From positions 1 through 10,149 of the forward strand of contig JAIEMR010000009.1 of the NCBI GenBank assembly GCA_019751935.1: a stretch of DNA of 10,149 nucleotides, written 5' to 3'. Under the pieces are notes generated by a model, which did no database searches, was not told where the DNA came from, and saw only the letters and a list, made by a program, of their open reading frames with translations. Below are positions 1-7,604 of the stretch, one piece after another (positions within the stretch are counted from its first letter, which is position 1; the number at the start of each line of letters is the position of its first letter). The translations under genes were made by a program, and so were the position numbers. Origin of the DNA: Alphaproteobacteria bacterium (GTDB lineage Bacteria; Pseudomonadota; Alphaproteobacteria; Paracaedibacterales; CAIULA01).

Positions 1-873
1 CAAATTGGGCAGGTTTATATCCCTTCTCTTAATATCCTTTTGATGATCTCAACTATTCTTCTTGTTCTCATTTTTAAAACATCAAGTAATTTAGCTGCTG
101 CTTATGGACTGGTTGTTTCTGCCATTATGTTGATGACAAGTATACTGATCATGATGGTTGCCAATTATTTTTGGGAATGGAAAGTTTGGAAAATTGGCCT
201 TATTTTCAGCCCTTTAATAGTTATTGATGTTTTTTATTGCAGTGTAAACTTAGCAAAGATTTTTCATGGAGGATGGCTACCACTTCTTATTGCGCTTGGC
301 GTATATGGAGTGATGTACACATGGTACAAATGTAGACAAGAATTGAAAAAAGAAATTAAGAAAAATGAAATGACTTTTGATGAACTTTTGTTAGTTTTGA
401 AAGAAGGAAATTTTACAAAGAAAAAAGGTACAGCAGTCTATATTACACCCATTCAAGATAGCATACCAACTGCCTTAAAGCTTGGGCTTTTACATTATCA
501 AACTTTTCATGAACGTATCATTTTGTTAACAATAACCACTAAAGACGTCCCAACTGTAAATTCTTCGCAGCGTTTAACCACTAAGGAAATTTTCCCCGGA
601 ATCTATCAAGTAAATGCTTATTATGGTTTTAAAGAAACCCCACATGTCTTCAAGTTGATCTCAAACTTTTGCAGCCTAAACGCAAACTTCAATCCCCATA
701 ATTTTTACTTTTTTATCAGTCGTGTTTTCCCTATAAGATCAAGCCGTAAAATATTTAAAGGTTGGAAAGAGCGGGTATTTGTTCAGTTAGCAAGAAATTC
801 TATGAACCCGACTGAGTTTTATCATATCCCGCCCGAGCACGCTATTGAGCTAGTGACCAGGATTAAAATTTGA
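1..873 (+). CDS. kup: Kup-family potassium uptake transporter, C-terminal part (5' end outside window)
   Basis: Low-affinity K+ uptake protein of the inner membrane (KUP/HAK/KT family, K+/H+ symport). The frame is open from base 1, so the gene starts upstream; 290 C-terminal residues are visible of a family usually about 620 long. A TTG and an ATG near base 40 are internal codons, because family-like sequence (GQVYIPSLN, then SSNLAAAYG) precedes and spans them. About four membrane segments are visible, near residues 9-25, 32-59, 62-88 and 90-110. The family motif HGGWLPLLIAL sits before the last one. Residues from about 120 to the end form the soluble C-terminal domain, including GTAVYITP and the later HERIILLTI. 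The stop TGA at 871-873 lies inside the convergent aroA gene, with a 24-base overlap. There is no room for a separate terminator between them. The family assignment is secure; transport was not tested. Confidence 0.95.
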   Translation, partial: QIGQVYIPSLNILLMISTILLVLIFKTSSNLAAAYGLVVSAIMLMTSILIMMVANYFWEWKVWKIGLIFSPLIVIDVFYCSVNLAKIFHGGWLPLLIALGVYGVMYTWYKCRQELKKEIKKNEMTFDELLLVLKEGNFTKKKGTAVYITPIQDSIPTALKLGLLHYQTFHERIILLTITTKDVPTVNSSQRLTTKEIFPGIYQVNAYYGFKETPHVFKLISNFCSLNANFNPHNFYFFISRVFPIRSSRKIFKGWKERVFVQLARNSMNPTEFYHIPPEHAIELVTRIKI

Positions 874-2175
874 AAATTTTGATAACTCTTTGTAAAAAGT
901 TGGATAACTGCTCATAACTGTTTTTGTCTGATGAATTGTAATTGGATGAAAAGAAGCAAGGGCAAAAATACTAAATGCCATAGCAATTCTATGATCATGT
1001 TGAGGATAGATTTCTATAGGATTTGAAATTGAATCAAATCCTTTTCCCTCTATAAATAAGTCATTATTTTGAACATAGCATCTAACGCCACATGCTTTTA
1101 AATTACTTTCTATTGTCTCTAGTCGGTTTGATTCTTTAAAGCGCAACTCTTGAAGCCCTCTAAAAATAGATCGTCCATTTGCAAAGGCTGCAGCAACAGC
1201 TAAGATCGGATATTCATCAATTAAGGATGGTGCAATATCTGCAGAAATTTCAATCCCGTGCAACAAGCTTGTTTGACTGATAATATCAGTGCATTCCTCG
1301 CCCATTTGGGACTTTTGAGATATAGTTTGAATTTGTCCACCCATCCTTTTTAAAATATCTACAAAGACATTTCGAAAAGGATTCCAACAAACGTTATTAA
1401 TTCTTAAATTAGAGTTTTTCACGAGAAGAGATGCAGTTATCCAAAACGCAGCAGCTGATGAATCCCCCGGAATATCTAATAAGATACTTTTTGCCTTACT
1501 AGGAAGATAAGGACCTGTAACCTCTAAAACTCTTTCTTTATTTTCGTAATAAACTTTTAAAGGCATATCCAAAAACTTCATCAACCGTTCTGTATGATCC
1601 CTGGATAAAGCAGGTTCTATAATTCGCGTAATTCCATTAACTGATAATGCCGCAATTAAAAGGGATGATTTAAGTTGAGCAGATGGAACAGGTAGCCTAT
1701 AAGATATTGGTAACAGATTGCGCGTGCCTGTTTGTATCGCAGGAAGACATCCTTTTGTTTCCTTAAAATTGACTCCCATACGTGATAAAGGCTGCATTAC
1801 TCTTTCCATAGGACGCTTTTGAAGCGAAACATCTCCAGAAATATGAGTTTCAAATTCGCAAGATGCCAAAAGGCCCATCACCAATCTTGCTGATGTTCCT
1901 GAATTTCCTAAATACAAAGATGATTTGGGTTGGATAAAGTGATCTAAGCATTTCACTTTCAATATTCCTTTTCTATCATTTTGAATATTAACTCCAAGCT
2001 GCTCCAAAGCTTTTCTGGTACAAGCAACATCATCACCTTGGTTTAAATTTAAAATCTGTACAGAATGCTTCACAAGAGAACTTAAAATAAGGGCTCTATG
2101 GCTGATTGATTTATCCCCGGGTATGTCCAAAACACCAGTAATTTCTCTAGCAGATGAAACAGTAAGTGAACCCAT
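850..2175 (-). CDS. aroA: 3-phosphoshikimate 1-carboxyvinyltransferase (EPSP synthase, class II)
   Basis: Transfers the enolpyruvyl group of PEP to shikimate 3-phosphate, the sixth shikimate-pathway step towards chorismate and aromatic amino acids; cytoplasmic. It is 441 residues, a normal length. Visible motifs are GDKSISHR (20-27, with the PEP/S3P-binding Lys22, Ser23 and Arg27), LGNSGTSARL (89-98), RPMER (121-125), the Gln167/Lys169 region, RDHTE (192-196), IDEYPILAVAAAF (319-331, with the expected catalytic Asp320), ELRFKESNR (343-351) and HDHRIAMAF (393-401). RPMxR, RDHTE and IDEYPILAVAAAF match the class II enzymes typified by the CP4 protein. However, Gly93 stands where CP4 has the alanine linked to glyphosate insensitivity. 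The ATG overlaps the nth stop by one base (TAATG) and has no clear ribosome site, so translation is probably coupled to nth. It is the last gene of the lptF-to-aroA operon. All expected active-site motifs are present. Confidence 0.97.
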   Translation of the reverse strand: MGSLTVSSAREITGVLDIPGDKSISHRALILSSLVKHSVQILNLNQGDDVACTRKALEQLGVNIQNDRKGILKVKCLDHFIQPKSSLYLGNSGTSARLVMGLLASCEFETHISGDVSLQKRPMERVMQPLSRMGVNFKETKGCLPAIQTGTRNLLPISYRLPVPSAQLKSSLLIAALSVNGITRIIEPALSRDHTERLMKFLDMPLKVYYENKERVLEVTGPYLPSKAKSILLDIPGDSSAAAFWITASLLVKNSNLRINNVCWNPFRNVFVDILKRMGGQIQTISQKSQMGEECTDIISQTSLLHGIEISADIAPSLIDEYPILAVAAAFANGRSIFRGLQELRFKESNRLETIESNLKACGVRCYVQNNDLFIEGKGFDSISNPIEIYPQHDHRIAMAFSIFALASFHPITIHQTKTVMSSYPTFYKELSKFSNFNPGH

Positions 2176-2807
2176 TAAATTTTACTTTTAAAATATTGGC
2201 AAAGATCAGAAATAGGACAAACTTCACACTTTGGATTTTTAGCAGTACAAATATAACGGCCATGTAAAATCAACCAATGATGTGCATGCAAACGAAATTC
2301 TTTAGGTATAACTTTTTCTAAAACTTTTTCAACATCTAAGGGTGTTTTGCCAACCGCAAGCCCAGTGCGATTCGCTACACGAAATATATGGGTATCTACA
2401 GCAATAGTTTCTTTACCAAAAGCCACATTTAAAACCACATTTGCGGTTTTACGGCCAACTCCAGGTAAACTCTCCAATGCCTCGCGATCTTTTGGGATTT
2501 GCCCCTTATAACGTTCTAAAAGAATGCGGGACAGACCTATTACATTCCTCGTTTTTGTCTTGTATAGATTAAGGGTCTTTAAATAACCCGACAACCTTTC
2601 CTCACCAAGATTCACCATTTTTTCAGGAGTGTCCGCTACTTTGAATAATTCGGCAGTTGCCTTATTAACGCCCTTATCGGTAGCTTGTGCAGACAAAACA
2701 ACTGCAACCAAAAGCGTATAAGGATTTGTATACAAAAGCTCAGTTTCAGGCTTTGGATTCAGCTCTTGCAAACGCCTAAATAATTCATCTATCCAAGAAT
2801 TTGTCAT
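2175..2807 (-). CDS. nth: Endonuclease III, DNA glycosylase/AP lyase with 4Fe-4S cluster
   Basis: Base-excision repair enzyme that removes oxidised pyrimidines and cleaves the resulting abasic site. It is 210 residues, the same length class as E. coli Nth (211). The helix-hairpin-helix LPGVGRKTANVVL holds the catalytic Lys120, and AVDTHIFRV holds the catalytic Asp138. Four cluster cysteines follow in the C-x6-C-x2-C-x5-C spacing at 187, 194, 197 and 203. All these positions coincide with the E. coli numbering, so the enzyme looks fully active. The ATG lies 6 bases after the lptD stop, with no strong ribosome site visible. The stop TAA shares its last base with the aroA start. Being placed directly behind an outer-membrane biogenesis gene suggests shared transcription rather than a shared function. 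Confidence 0.97.
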   Translation of the reverse strand: MTNSWIDELFRRLQELNPKPETELLYTNPYTLLVAVVLSAQATDKGVNKATAELFKVADTPEKMVNLGEERLSGYLKTLNLYKTKTRNVIGLSRILLERYKGQIPKDREALESLPGVGRKTANVVLNVAFGKETIAVDTHIFRVANRTGLAVGKTPLDVEKVLEKVIPKEFRLHAHHWLILHGRYICTAKNPKCEVCPISDLCQYFKSKI

Positions 2808-2813
2808 CAGTAT

Positions 2814-5204
2814 TTAAAAAGCTGTTAACGGCGATCCAGGATATCTCGGCGCGTTATAAGGTGTGAAATTTCCTAGGTTTTTAAAGGTAATTTGTATGAG
2901 GAAGCCTGAATCTGGGTGAATATCTCTGTCATTATATGACGTTTTATAAAGACCTGCGTCAACTTGAAAACATTCATCTTTATAGGTTGCAAGTAGAAAA
3001 TTCGCTAATGAACTTCCTCCACGGTTGTGTTTTAAATTTCGAATTTGTCCCAATGATAATGACCAGTTATCAACAACTTGAGAGCTGATTTGAAAATTAA
3101 CTTGAGAGATATCTTGCTGTTTTATAGTGGCTTTTTTATTTAAATACACATAACCCGCATCAACGCGAAATGCTTTTTGACCAACAGTAAATCCAAGCTC
3201 AGAATATCTGGGTCTATTATCTTGCGGATTAATTGAACAACGGTAACGCGTAGTTAACCACTTAATCGGTTTTACTTTTATACGCGCCACATAATCTGAT
3301 CTGTTGTTGTCTTCTCCTAAACCAGAAGCTACAACCTGTCGGTGATCAAGGCGTCTGCTTTGTCCTAAAAATACATTTACGCTTCTTTGTCTTGAAAAAT
3401 AAAAAGTATTTTCTGCTCCATAAACCGTTCTATAACCTGTATCTGTCCTATCTATTCCATCAAAACGATTAGGTAGAAAAAGGGTAGTATCATCCAATTC
3501 AAAAGTCGTTGAATCCTCATTTGGAGTGCGTAAATTGATCAATTGAGGAGGACTTGCCGCAACCATAGCCATAGGTTGCAAAATCCAATCAGCATGAGCC
3601 AGCTGCTTCAATAATGGATAACGCCAATCAACACTCGTCTGGGGGAAAATTCGACCAGTCGTGTGCTCTAAGTGCGGTCCTTTAGGACCTGAAAGAGGAG
3701 TCGCGGAAAATTGATAACGTCTAAAATAGTATGCATCCATTCTCCCACTTGCCTCAAATGTTAGTAACTGTCCATTTTTGGTTTGATAGGGCAATTTCCA
3801 AGTAACGCCACTTGAAAGTCTTTGCATTTGAGTCGCCAACCTTCCAGGTACAGGTGTTTGGCGAGATAAAGAGAGAAGATTTCCATCCGTGCTTAAGATT
3901 CCTCCCCATTTATCTGGTTCATATTGATTGTGATATCTAGCAGAAGGAAAAATAAGTGGCGTTGTTTTAGGAGCATCTGTTTGAAATGACAATCCCTTAG
4001 CCCCTAAATAACTATCTCCATGAAATTTTTCAAAGTTTACGGTAGAGGTTAAATTTCTGTTCTGAATAAAACTTGGCGCTCTCTGCGTTACAACTGGATA
4101 ACGTCCAAGGTAAGTTGTATCACTGGCTCTGTTTAAATCAAGAGACACTCGGCGTTCATCATCTATGTCATATTTAACCTTACTCATAAGGTGCCAACGA
4201 TCTGGTTTGGGTAAACGGGGGCCATTGAGAGGTTGAGGTGTTGTAACAGGTTGAAGCCCACGTGTTTTTGTATAACTTCCTGAAAGAGCCGCTTCCCCAT
4301 CACGAAAACGATGGCGATAGTCTGATGTAATAATCCCCCCTTGCTTTGTAGTTTTAATAGGCGTGATTGTCAAATCGTGGTTTGGGGCAATTGCGTAATA
4401 CACTGGAAGACTAACAAGAGTTCCAAGATCTTTTGAAACACCGTATGTCGGAAATAAAAGCCCAGATTTTCTTTTAACCTTAGGATCAGGATGCGAAAAA
4501 TAAGGCATGTAAAAAACAGGAACACCTTTAAGCTCTAAACGTGCATTATAGTAAGTTATTGTCTGTGATTCTTTATCATGTATTGTTCTTTCAGCTTTTA
4601 TCTGCCAAAGAGGTAAAGTTGATCCTCCATCATCCTTCCTGCAAACTTTACAGGGAGAATAAATTGCTTTTTTAAAATGAGTTTCATTTCCATCTTCTCG
4701 AAACCCATTGGCAGCAGATAGTTGAGACTCATCTTTTGTCCACAAACGTAAGGTTTCAATAACTCCTTTTTTAAAATCCCCTGTAAATTCAGCTGATTCA
4801 GTAAAAATAATATCACCAGTAGGTTCTTTTAATTTCACATTTCCATAAACGAATATTTTGTCCTGTTTTTGATCGAAGCGTAATCTATCACTACGTAAAA
4901 TTCGCCACCCCACATTTAAAACATATTGCGTAACCTCAACATTTCCTTTAGCGGTAATAATTTTGTCATGCTCATGATAAGTGATCTCATCGGCCTTAAA
5001 TAGAATAGGTATATCACCTTTTTCCATATCTCGTTTTTGCTGGGGTGTAAGCTTTTGTGCTTTTAAACTATTAAGATCAGAAACCTTTTTCTTTTTAGGG
5101 GATTCAGCCCCGACCTGAAATGGTGCTTGATGTGCATCTACTGTTGCAGAGCTTGCTATCCCTCCACAAAAACTCAATAAAAAGATTATAAATAAACACT
5201 TCAT
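2814..5204 (-). CDS. lptD: LPS-assembly protein LptD, outer-membrane beta-barrel
   Basis: Outer-membrane translocon (with LptE) that inserts lipopolysaccharide into the outer leaflet; older names Imp and OstA. It is 796 residues. A signal peptide spans about 1-20 (short positive start, hydrophobic FIIFLL, then ASSA). A lysine-rich linker follows (about 36-62), then an OstA/LptA-like periplasmic beta-jellyroll (about 65-180, with EITYHEHDKIITAKGNVEV). The rest is a large beta-barrel rich in aromatic and alternating residues, introduced by LKGVPVFYMPYFSHPDP (225-241). Cysteines of the mature part are Cys185 and Cys188 (SPCKVC), Cys656, and Cys745 in YKDEC; the E. coli Cys-Cys pair near the C-terminus is a single cysteine here. 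A tail of about 20 residues follows the final strand. The start ATG overlaps the lptG stop by four bases (ATGA), implying translational coupling. Confidence 0.96.
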   Translation of the reverse strand: MKCLFIIFLLSFCGGIASSATVDAHQAPFQVGAESPKKKKVSDLNSLKAQKLTPQQKRDMEKGDIPILFKADEITYHEHDKIITAKGNVEVTQYVLNVGWRILRSDRLRFDQKQDKIFVYGNVKLKEPTGDIIFTESAEFTGDFKKGVIETLRLWTKDESQLSAANGFREDGNETHFKKAIYSPCKVCRKDDGGSTLPLWQIKAERTIHDKESQTITYYNARLELKGVPVFYMPYFSHPDPKVKRKSGLLFPTYGVSKDLGTLVSLPVYYAIAPNHDLTITPIKTTKQGGIITSDYRHRFRDGEAALSGSYTKTRGLQPVTTPQPLNGPRLPKPDRWHLMSKVKYDIDDERRVSLDLNRASDTTYLGRYPVVTQRAPSFIQNRNLTSTVNFEKFHGDSYLGAKGLSFQTDAPKTTPLIFPSARYHNQYEPDKWGGILSTDGNLLSLSRQTPVPGRLATQMQRLSSGVTWKLPYQTKNGQLLTFEASGRMDAYYFRRYQFSATPLSGPKGPHLEHTTGRIFPQTSVDWRYPLLKQLAHADWILQPMAMVAASPPQLINLRTPNEDSTTFELDDTTLFLPNRFDGIDRTDTGYRTVYGAENTFYFSRQRSVNVFLGQSRRLDHRQVVASGLGEDNNRSDYVARIKVKPIKWLTTRYRCSINPQDNRPRYSELGFTVGQKAFRVDAGYVYLNKKATIKQQDISQVNFQISSQVVDNWSLSLGQIRNLKHNRGGSSLANFLLATYKDECFQVDAGLYKTSYNDRDIHPDSGFLIQITFKNLGNFTPYNAPRYPGSPLTAF

Positions 5205-6304
5205 TCACTGCCCTCTTGATGCAGCAAAAAACTAATACTTAACATTAATGTTACCAAGGTAGGAATCCAAGCCGCTAGTAAAATTGGGATTTTACCAGCC
5301 AAACCTAATGCATAAATCACATCGCTTGAAAAATGAATAACGAAACCTGATAAAATACCCAAAGCAATTAAATAGGAGGCATTGCGATATCGGGTTGGAT
5401 GCAAACAAAAGGTAGAAGCAAGAAATACCATACCAATCATCAATCCAATTTTTGCAATTTGGCCATGCCAATGAAGTTTATAACGAATATTTGAAAGTCC
5501 TGCTTTTTCCAAAACCTCAATATATTCACTAATTTTCCAAAAGGATAGACTTTCTGGCGCCGCATAACTTTCTTGAATTTTTTTAAGTGTCAAATCTGTA
5601 GAACGTGTGACAGTATCTGATGGATAAGAAATACTCTCTTTATTCCAATAAGTTACCTTTTTTAATTTCCACTCTGAGTTTTGAAGAGTAACCTCTTTAG
5701 CATCATAGCGCCCTATATAAGCACCTTCTTGGTCATAATCATAAAAGCTAACTTGTTGAAATTTATTCTGCAAAAAATCAAAAAAGTCAGCGTGGATAAT
5801 TGTTTTTCCTTCTTTATTACTTTCTCTAAGCCAAAGACCGCTTGAGGAAATGGATAAAAGATTATTTGAATTCCCAAATGTCTTTTCTTCAATTTGAGAA
5901 AGGCGTGCCGTCATAGCTGCCCCTAAAGGATTTATGCATACCAAATAGATTATTCCAAATCCCAAAACAAGAGCATTTAATCCCACGACTAATTGCCAAA
6001 CAGAGACTCCAGAAGCTCTTGCTGAAACAATTTCTTGAGTTTGATTCAAACGCCATAAAGAAAGAACAGCAGCACTAAAAGTCACAAAAGGCAAAAGCAT
6101 CTCAATATGCTGAGGTATTTTAAGAAGGACCATTTCTCCAATAATCGAAAGCGAAATATTGGGATGACTCATTGATCGTCTTAAAAGTTCGGCCATTTCA
6201 AAAAGACTAACAATTGCAAGAATTGCACCAAGGCATACAAAAAACCAAAAAAGCAAACATTTACAAAAATATCTATTTAGAGAGCTGGACAAAAAATATA
6301 ACAC
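5201..6304 (-). CDS. lptG: LPS export ABC transporter permease LptG
   Basis: One of two inner-membrane permeases that, with the LptB ATPase and LptF, extract LPS from the inner membrane and pass it to the periplasmic Lpt bridge. It is 367 residues, typical for the YjgP/YjgQ family. Three membrane segments (about 15-37, 54-85, 102-124) are followed by a periplasmic jellyroll (about 135-270) and three more segments (about 280-302, 308-331, 338-361). EIVSARASGVS (91-101), after the second hydrophobic block, matches the cytoplasmic coupling helix that contacts LptB. I call it LptG rather than LptF from its second place in the operon and its N-terminal sequence. The start is GTG at 6304, overlapping the lptF stop by one base (TAGTG), which suggests coupling. 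No lptB or lptC lies in the window. Confidence 0.93.
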   Translation of the reverse strand: MLYFLSSSLNRYFCKCLLFWFFVCLGAILAIVSLFEMAELLRRSMSHPNISLSIIGEMVLLKIPQHIEMLLPFVTFSAAVLSLWRLNQTQEIVSARASGVSVWQLVVGLNALVLGFGIIYLVCINPLGAAMTARLSQIEEKTFGNSNNLLSISSSGLWLRESNKEGKTIIHADFFDFLQNKFQQVSFYDYDQEGAYIGRYDAKEVTLQNSEWKLKKVTYWNKESISYPSDTVTRSTDLTLKKIQESYAAPESLSFWKISEYIEVLEKAGLSNIRYKLHWHGQIAKIGLMIGMVFLASTFCLHPTRYRNASYLIALGILSGFVIHFSSDVIYALGLAGKIPILLAAWIPTLVTLMLSISFLLHQEGSE

Positions 6305-7434
6305 TATATTTTTCTCCTTAAGAAAATTTTATAATGAATACTCTCTGACTCAAGGAAAATGAATAAAATCGGTATTATAAATGCTATAAATAAATAACAT
6401 CCTATCAATAAAGAATAATACTTGGCGCTTAGATTCAAAAGTGTATAAAGCACAATATGAACAAGCAAAGCTGATGAAGCCCCCACAATCACCCTATAAC
6501 GTCTTCCTTTTCTGTTAAATTCACCTTTAAGCATGGCTAAGCAAACGATCAAACTGTCAATTAATGCGAGCCATGGCGTTAAAAGTCTTTGGTGCCCTTC
6601 ACTCCGCATGCGGGCCTGAACATGTGCTTCTTCATCTGGTTCAGGAGAAAAAAGTTCAGAAAGGTTTTTCTCATACGGCTTTGTAATGCGTGGAGACTCC
6701 TTTTTTAGAGCCTTTTCAAGGTCAAAAACAAATTCATCAAAAGCAAAAAAAGAAATTTTTCCTGTTACCTTGTCTTTCTCTTGGCGCCCCCCTCTTTTAA
6801 GAACAAGAACCACCCCTTCTGTTCCTTGGTGTATAACACCCTCTTCAGCAATGATGGTATATGAATTTTCAGAAACCTTTTCATCTTTATTGCTAGATAA
6901 ATGAGGGTCGTAGATCAAGATTCCCTTAAACTCACCTTGAGGCCCTCTTTCTCTGACATAGGCAGTTGTTCCATTAATGACATTAAATGAACCTTCTCTA
7001 ATCAAGGATGCAGAGAATTGATTTCTAATTTGATATTCTTGATTACGAAATTGCTGAAATGATAGTGGCATAATATAAATATTAATAATAAAAACAAGAG
7101 CAGTCACAAGCAAACCTAATATTATCAATGGCTTAGAGATCTGAAAATTGCTTAAACCTAGGGCTCTAATTACTTGAATCTCATGTTCGGCAATTAGCTT
7201 TGAATAAACATGTAAACCTCCAATCAATAAGCATATTGGTAAAATTGTCGCCATAAGGTCTGGGATTAAATAAACTATTAGAGCAAAATATCCCCCCAAA
7301 GAAACGCTGTGGTTCACTATAATTTCTATGAAACGCAATGATTGTGTCAGCCAGACAGCACCTATTAAGATAACAACCAATGCAGATGTCATCACAAGTA
7401 ATTTTTTAGAAAGATAGCGTGATAAAAGAATCAT
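6304..7434 (-). CDS. lptF: LPS export ABC transporter permease LptF
   Basis: Partner permease of LptG in the LptB2FG exporter of the inner membrane. It is 376 residues. The N-terminus SRYLSKKLLVMTSALVVILI resembles LptF starts. Membrane segments lie near 12-32, 48-75, 101-123, 283-303, 313-336 and 340-361, with a periplasmic jellyroll at about 130-270. EIQVIRALGLS (85-95) is the coupling-helix motif facing LptB. The stretch before segment four (ELFSP at 260-264, then HQRLLTPWLAL) is the usual conserved re-entry to the membrane. First gene of a five-gene minus-strand operon. The ATG at 7434 is preceded by a poor ribosome site (CAGTAAAAC). A TATAAT box lies about 30 bases upstream. LptF and LptG are homologous, so the symbol rests partly on gene order. 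Confidence 0.93.
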   Translation of the reverse strand: MILLSRYLSKKLLVMTSALVVILIGAVWLTQSLRFIEIIVNHSVSLGGYFALIVYLIPDLMATILPICLLIGGLHVYSKLIAEHEIQVIRALGLSNFQISKPLIILGLLVTALVFIINIYIMPLSFQQFRNQEYQIRNQFSASLIREGSFNVINGTTAYVRERGPQGEFKGILIYDPHLSSNKDEKVSENSYTIIAEEGVIHQGTEGVVLVLKRGGRQEKDKVTGKISFFAFDEFVFDLEKALKKESPRITKPYEKNLSELFSPEPDEEAHVQARMRSEGHQRLLTPWLALIDSLIVCLAMLKGEFNRKGRRYRVIVGASSALLVHIVLYTLLNLSAKYYSLLIGCYLFIAFIIPILFIFLESESIHYKIFLRRKI

Positions 7435-7451
7435 GTTTTACTGGAATATTA

Positions 7452-7509
7452 TTCGATAAAGCATTATAAAAAAACGGTAAGGTATTTTGTTTAGAGTTTT
7501 TCGATAAAG
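7452..7509. repeat. Two direct copies of TTCGATAAAG in the divergent promoter region
   Basis: Exact 10-base copies lie at 7452-7461 and 7500-7509, 48 bases apart start to start. The first lies between the lptF TATAAT and the lptF ATG; the second lies in the spacer of the proposed surA promoter. This placement would suit a shared regulator site, but no known operator is recognised and chance is possible in AT-rich DNA. Confidence 0.45.
7463..7468 (-). promoter_or_regulatory. Possible -10 box for the lptF-lptG-lptD-nth-aroA operon
   Basis: Read on the minus strand this is a perfect TATAAT, 28 bases before the lptF ATG. No good -35 is seen at 16-18 base spacing (the best is AACAAA). AT-rich DNA produces TATAAT by chance, so this is only a candidate. 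It is the only strong -10 match in the divergent gap for this direction. Confidence 0.35.
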
Positions 7510-7518
7510 AACTATACT
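7490..7518 (+). promoter_or_regulatory. Possible sigma-70-type promoter for surA
   Basis: TTTAGA (7490-7495, 4 of 6 matches to TTGACA) is separated by 17 bases from TATACT (7513-7518, 5 of 6 matches to TATAAT). Transcription would begin near 7525, giving a leader of about 80 bases to the preferred surA start. The pair is plausible by spacing, but no experiment or conservation supports it here. Confidence 0.4.
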
Positions 7519-7595
7519 CTTCACAGTTTATGTTTCCAAGCTAGCATGTTTTAAAAACAATGAACAGAAGTTGCAGTCATTTTTTGTCTCGTTTT

Positions 7596-7599
7596 AAGG
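7596..7599 (+). promoter_or_regulatory. Ribosome binding site that sets the surA start at 7605
   Basis: AAGG (within AAGGTG) lies 5 bases before the ATG at 7605. The earlier in-frame ATG at 7560 has only AT-rich sequence upstream and no ribosome site. Starting at 7605 also puts a signal peptide right at the N-terminus, so this is preferred. Confidence 0.65.
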
Positions 7600-7604
7600 T
7601 GATT

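Noticed and set aside
40..42. TTG at 40 as the start of a short 277-residue membrane protein
   Set aside because: The frame is open to base 1 and the upstream residues GQVYIPSLN match Kup, so this is an internal codon of a gene cut by the window edge.
865..880. Inverted repeat AAAATTT/AAATTTT at the kup stop as a bidirectional terminator
   Set aside because: It contains only A-T pairs with a two-base spacer, so it cannot form a stable RNA hairpin.
4598..4816. 72-codon minus-strand frame inside lptD
   Set aside because: It lies wholly inside lptD in another frame, lacks recognisable motifs or a ribosome site, and is best explained as chance.
6686..6904. 72-codon plus-strand frame opposite lptF
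   Set aside because: It is antisense to a well-supported gene, with low-complexity Ser/Phe-rich translation and no start signal.
7560..7604. ATG at 7560 as the true surA start
   Set aside because: It has no ribosome site, and it would put 15 extra residues before a clear signal peptide; ATG 7605 has AAGG 5 bases upstream.
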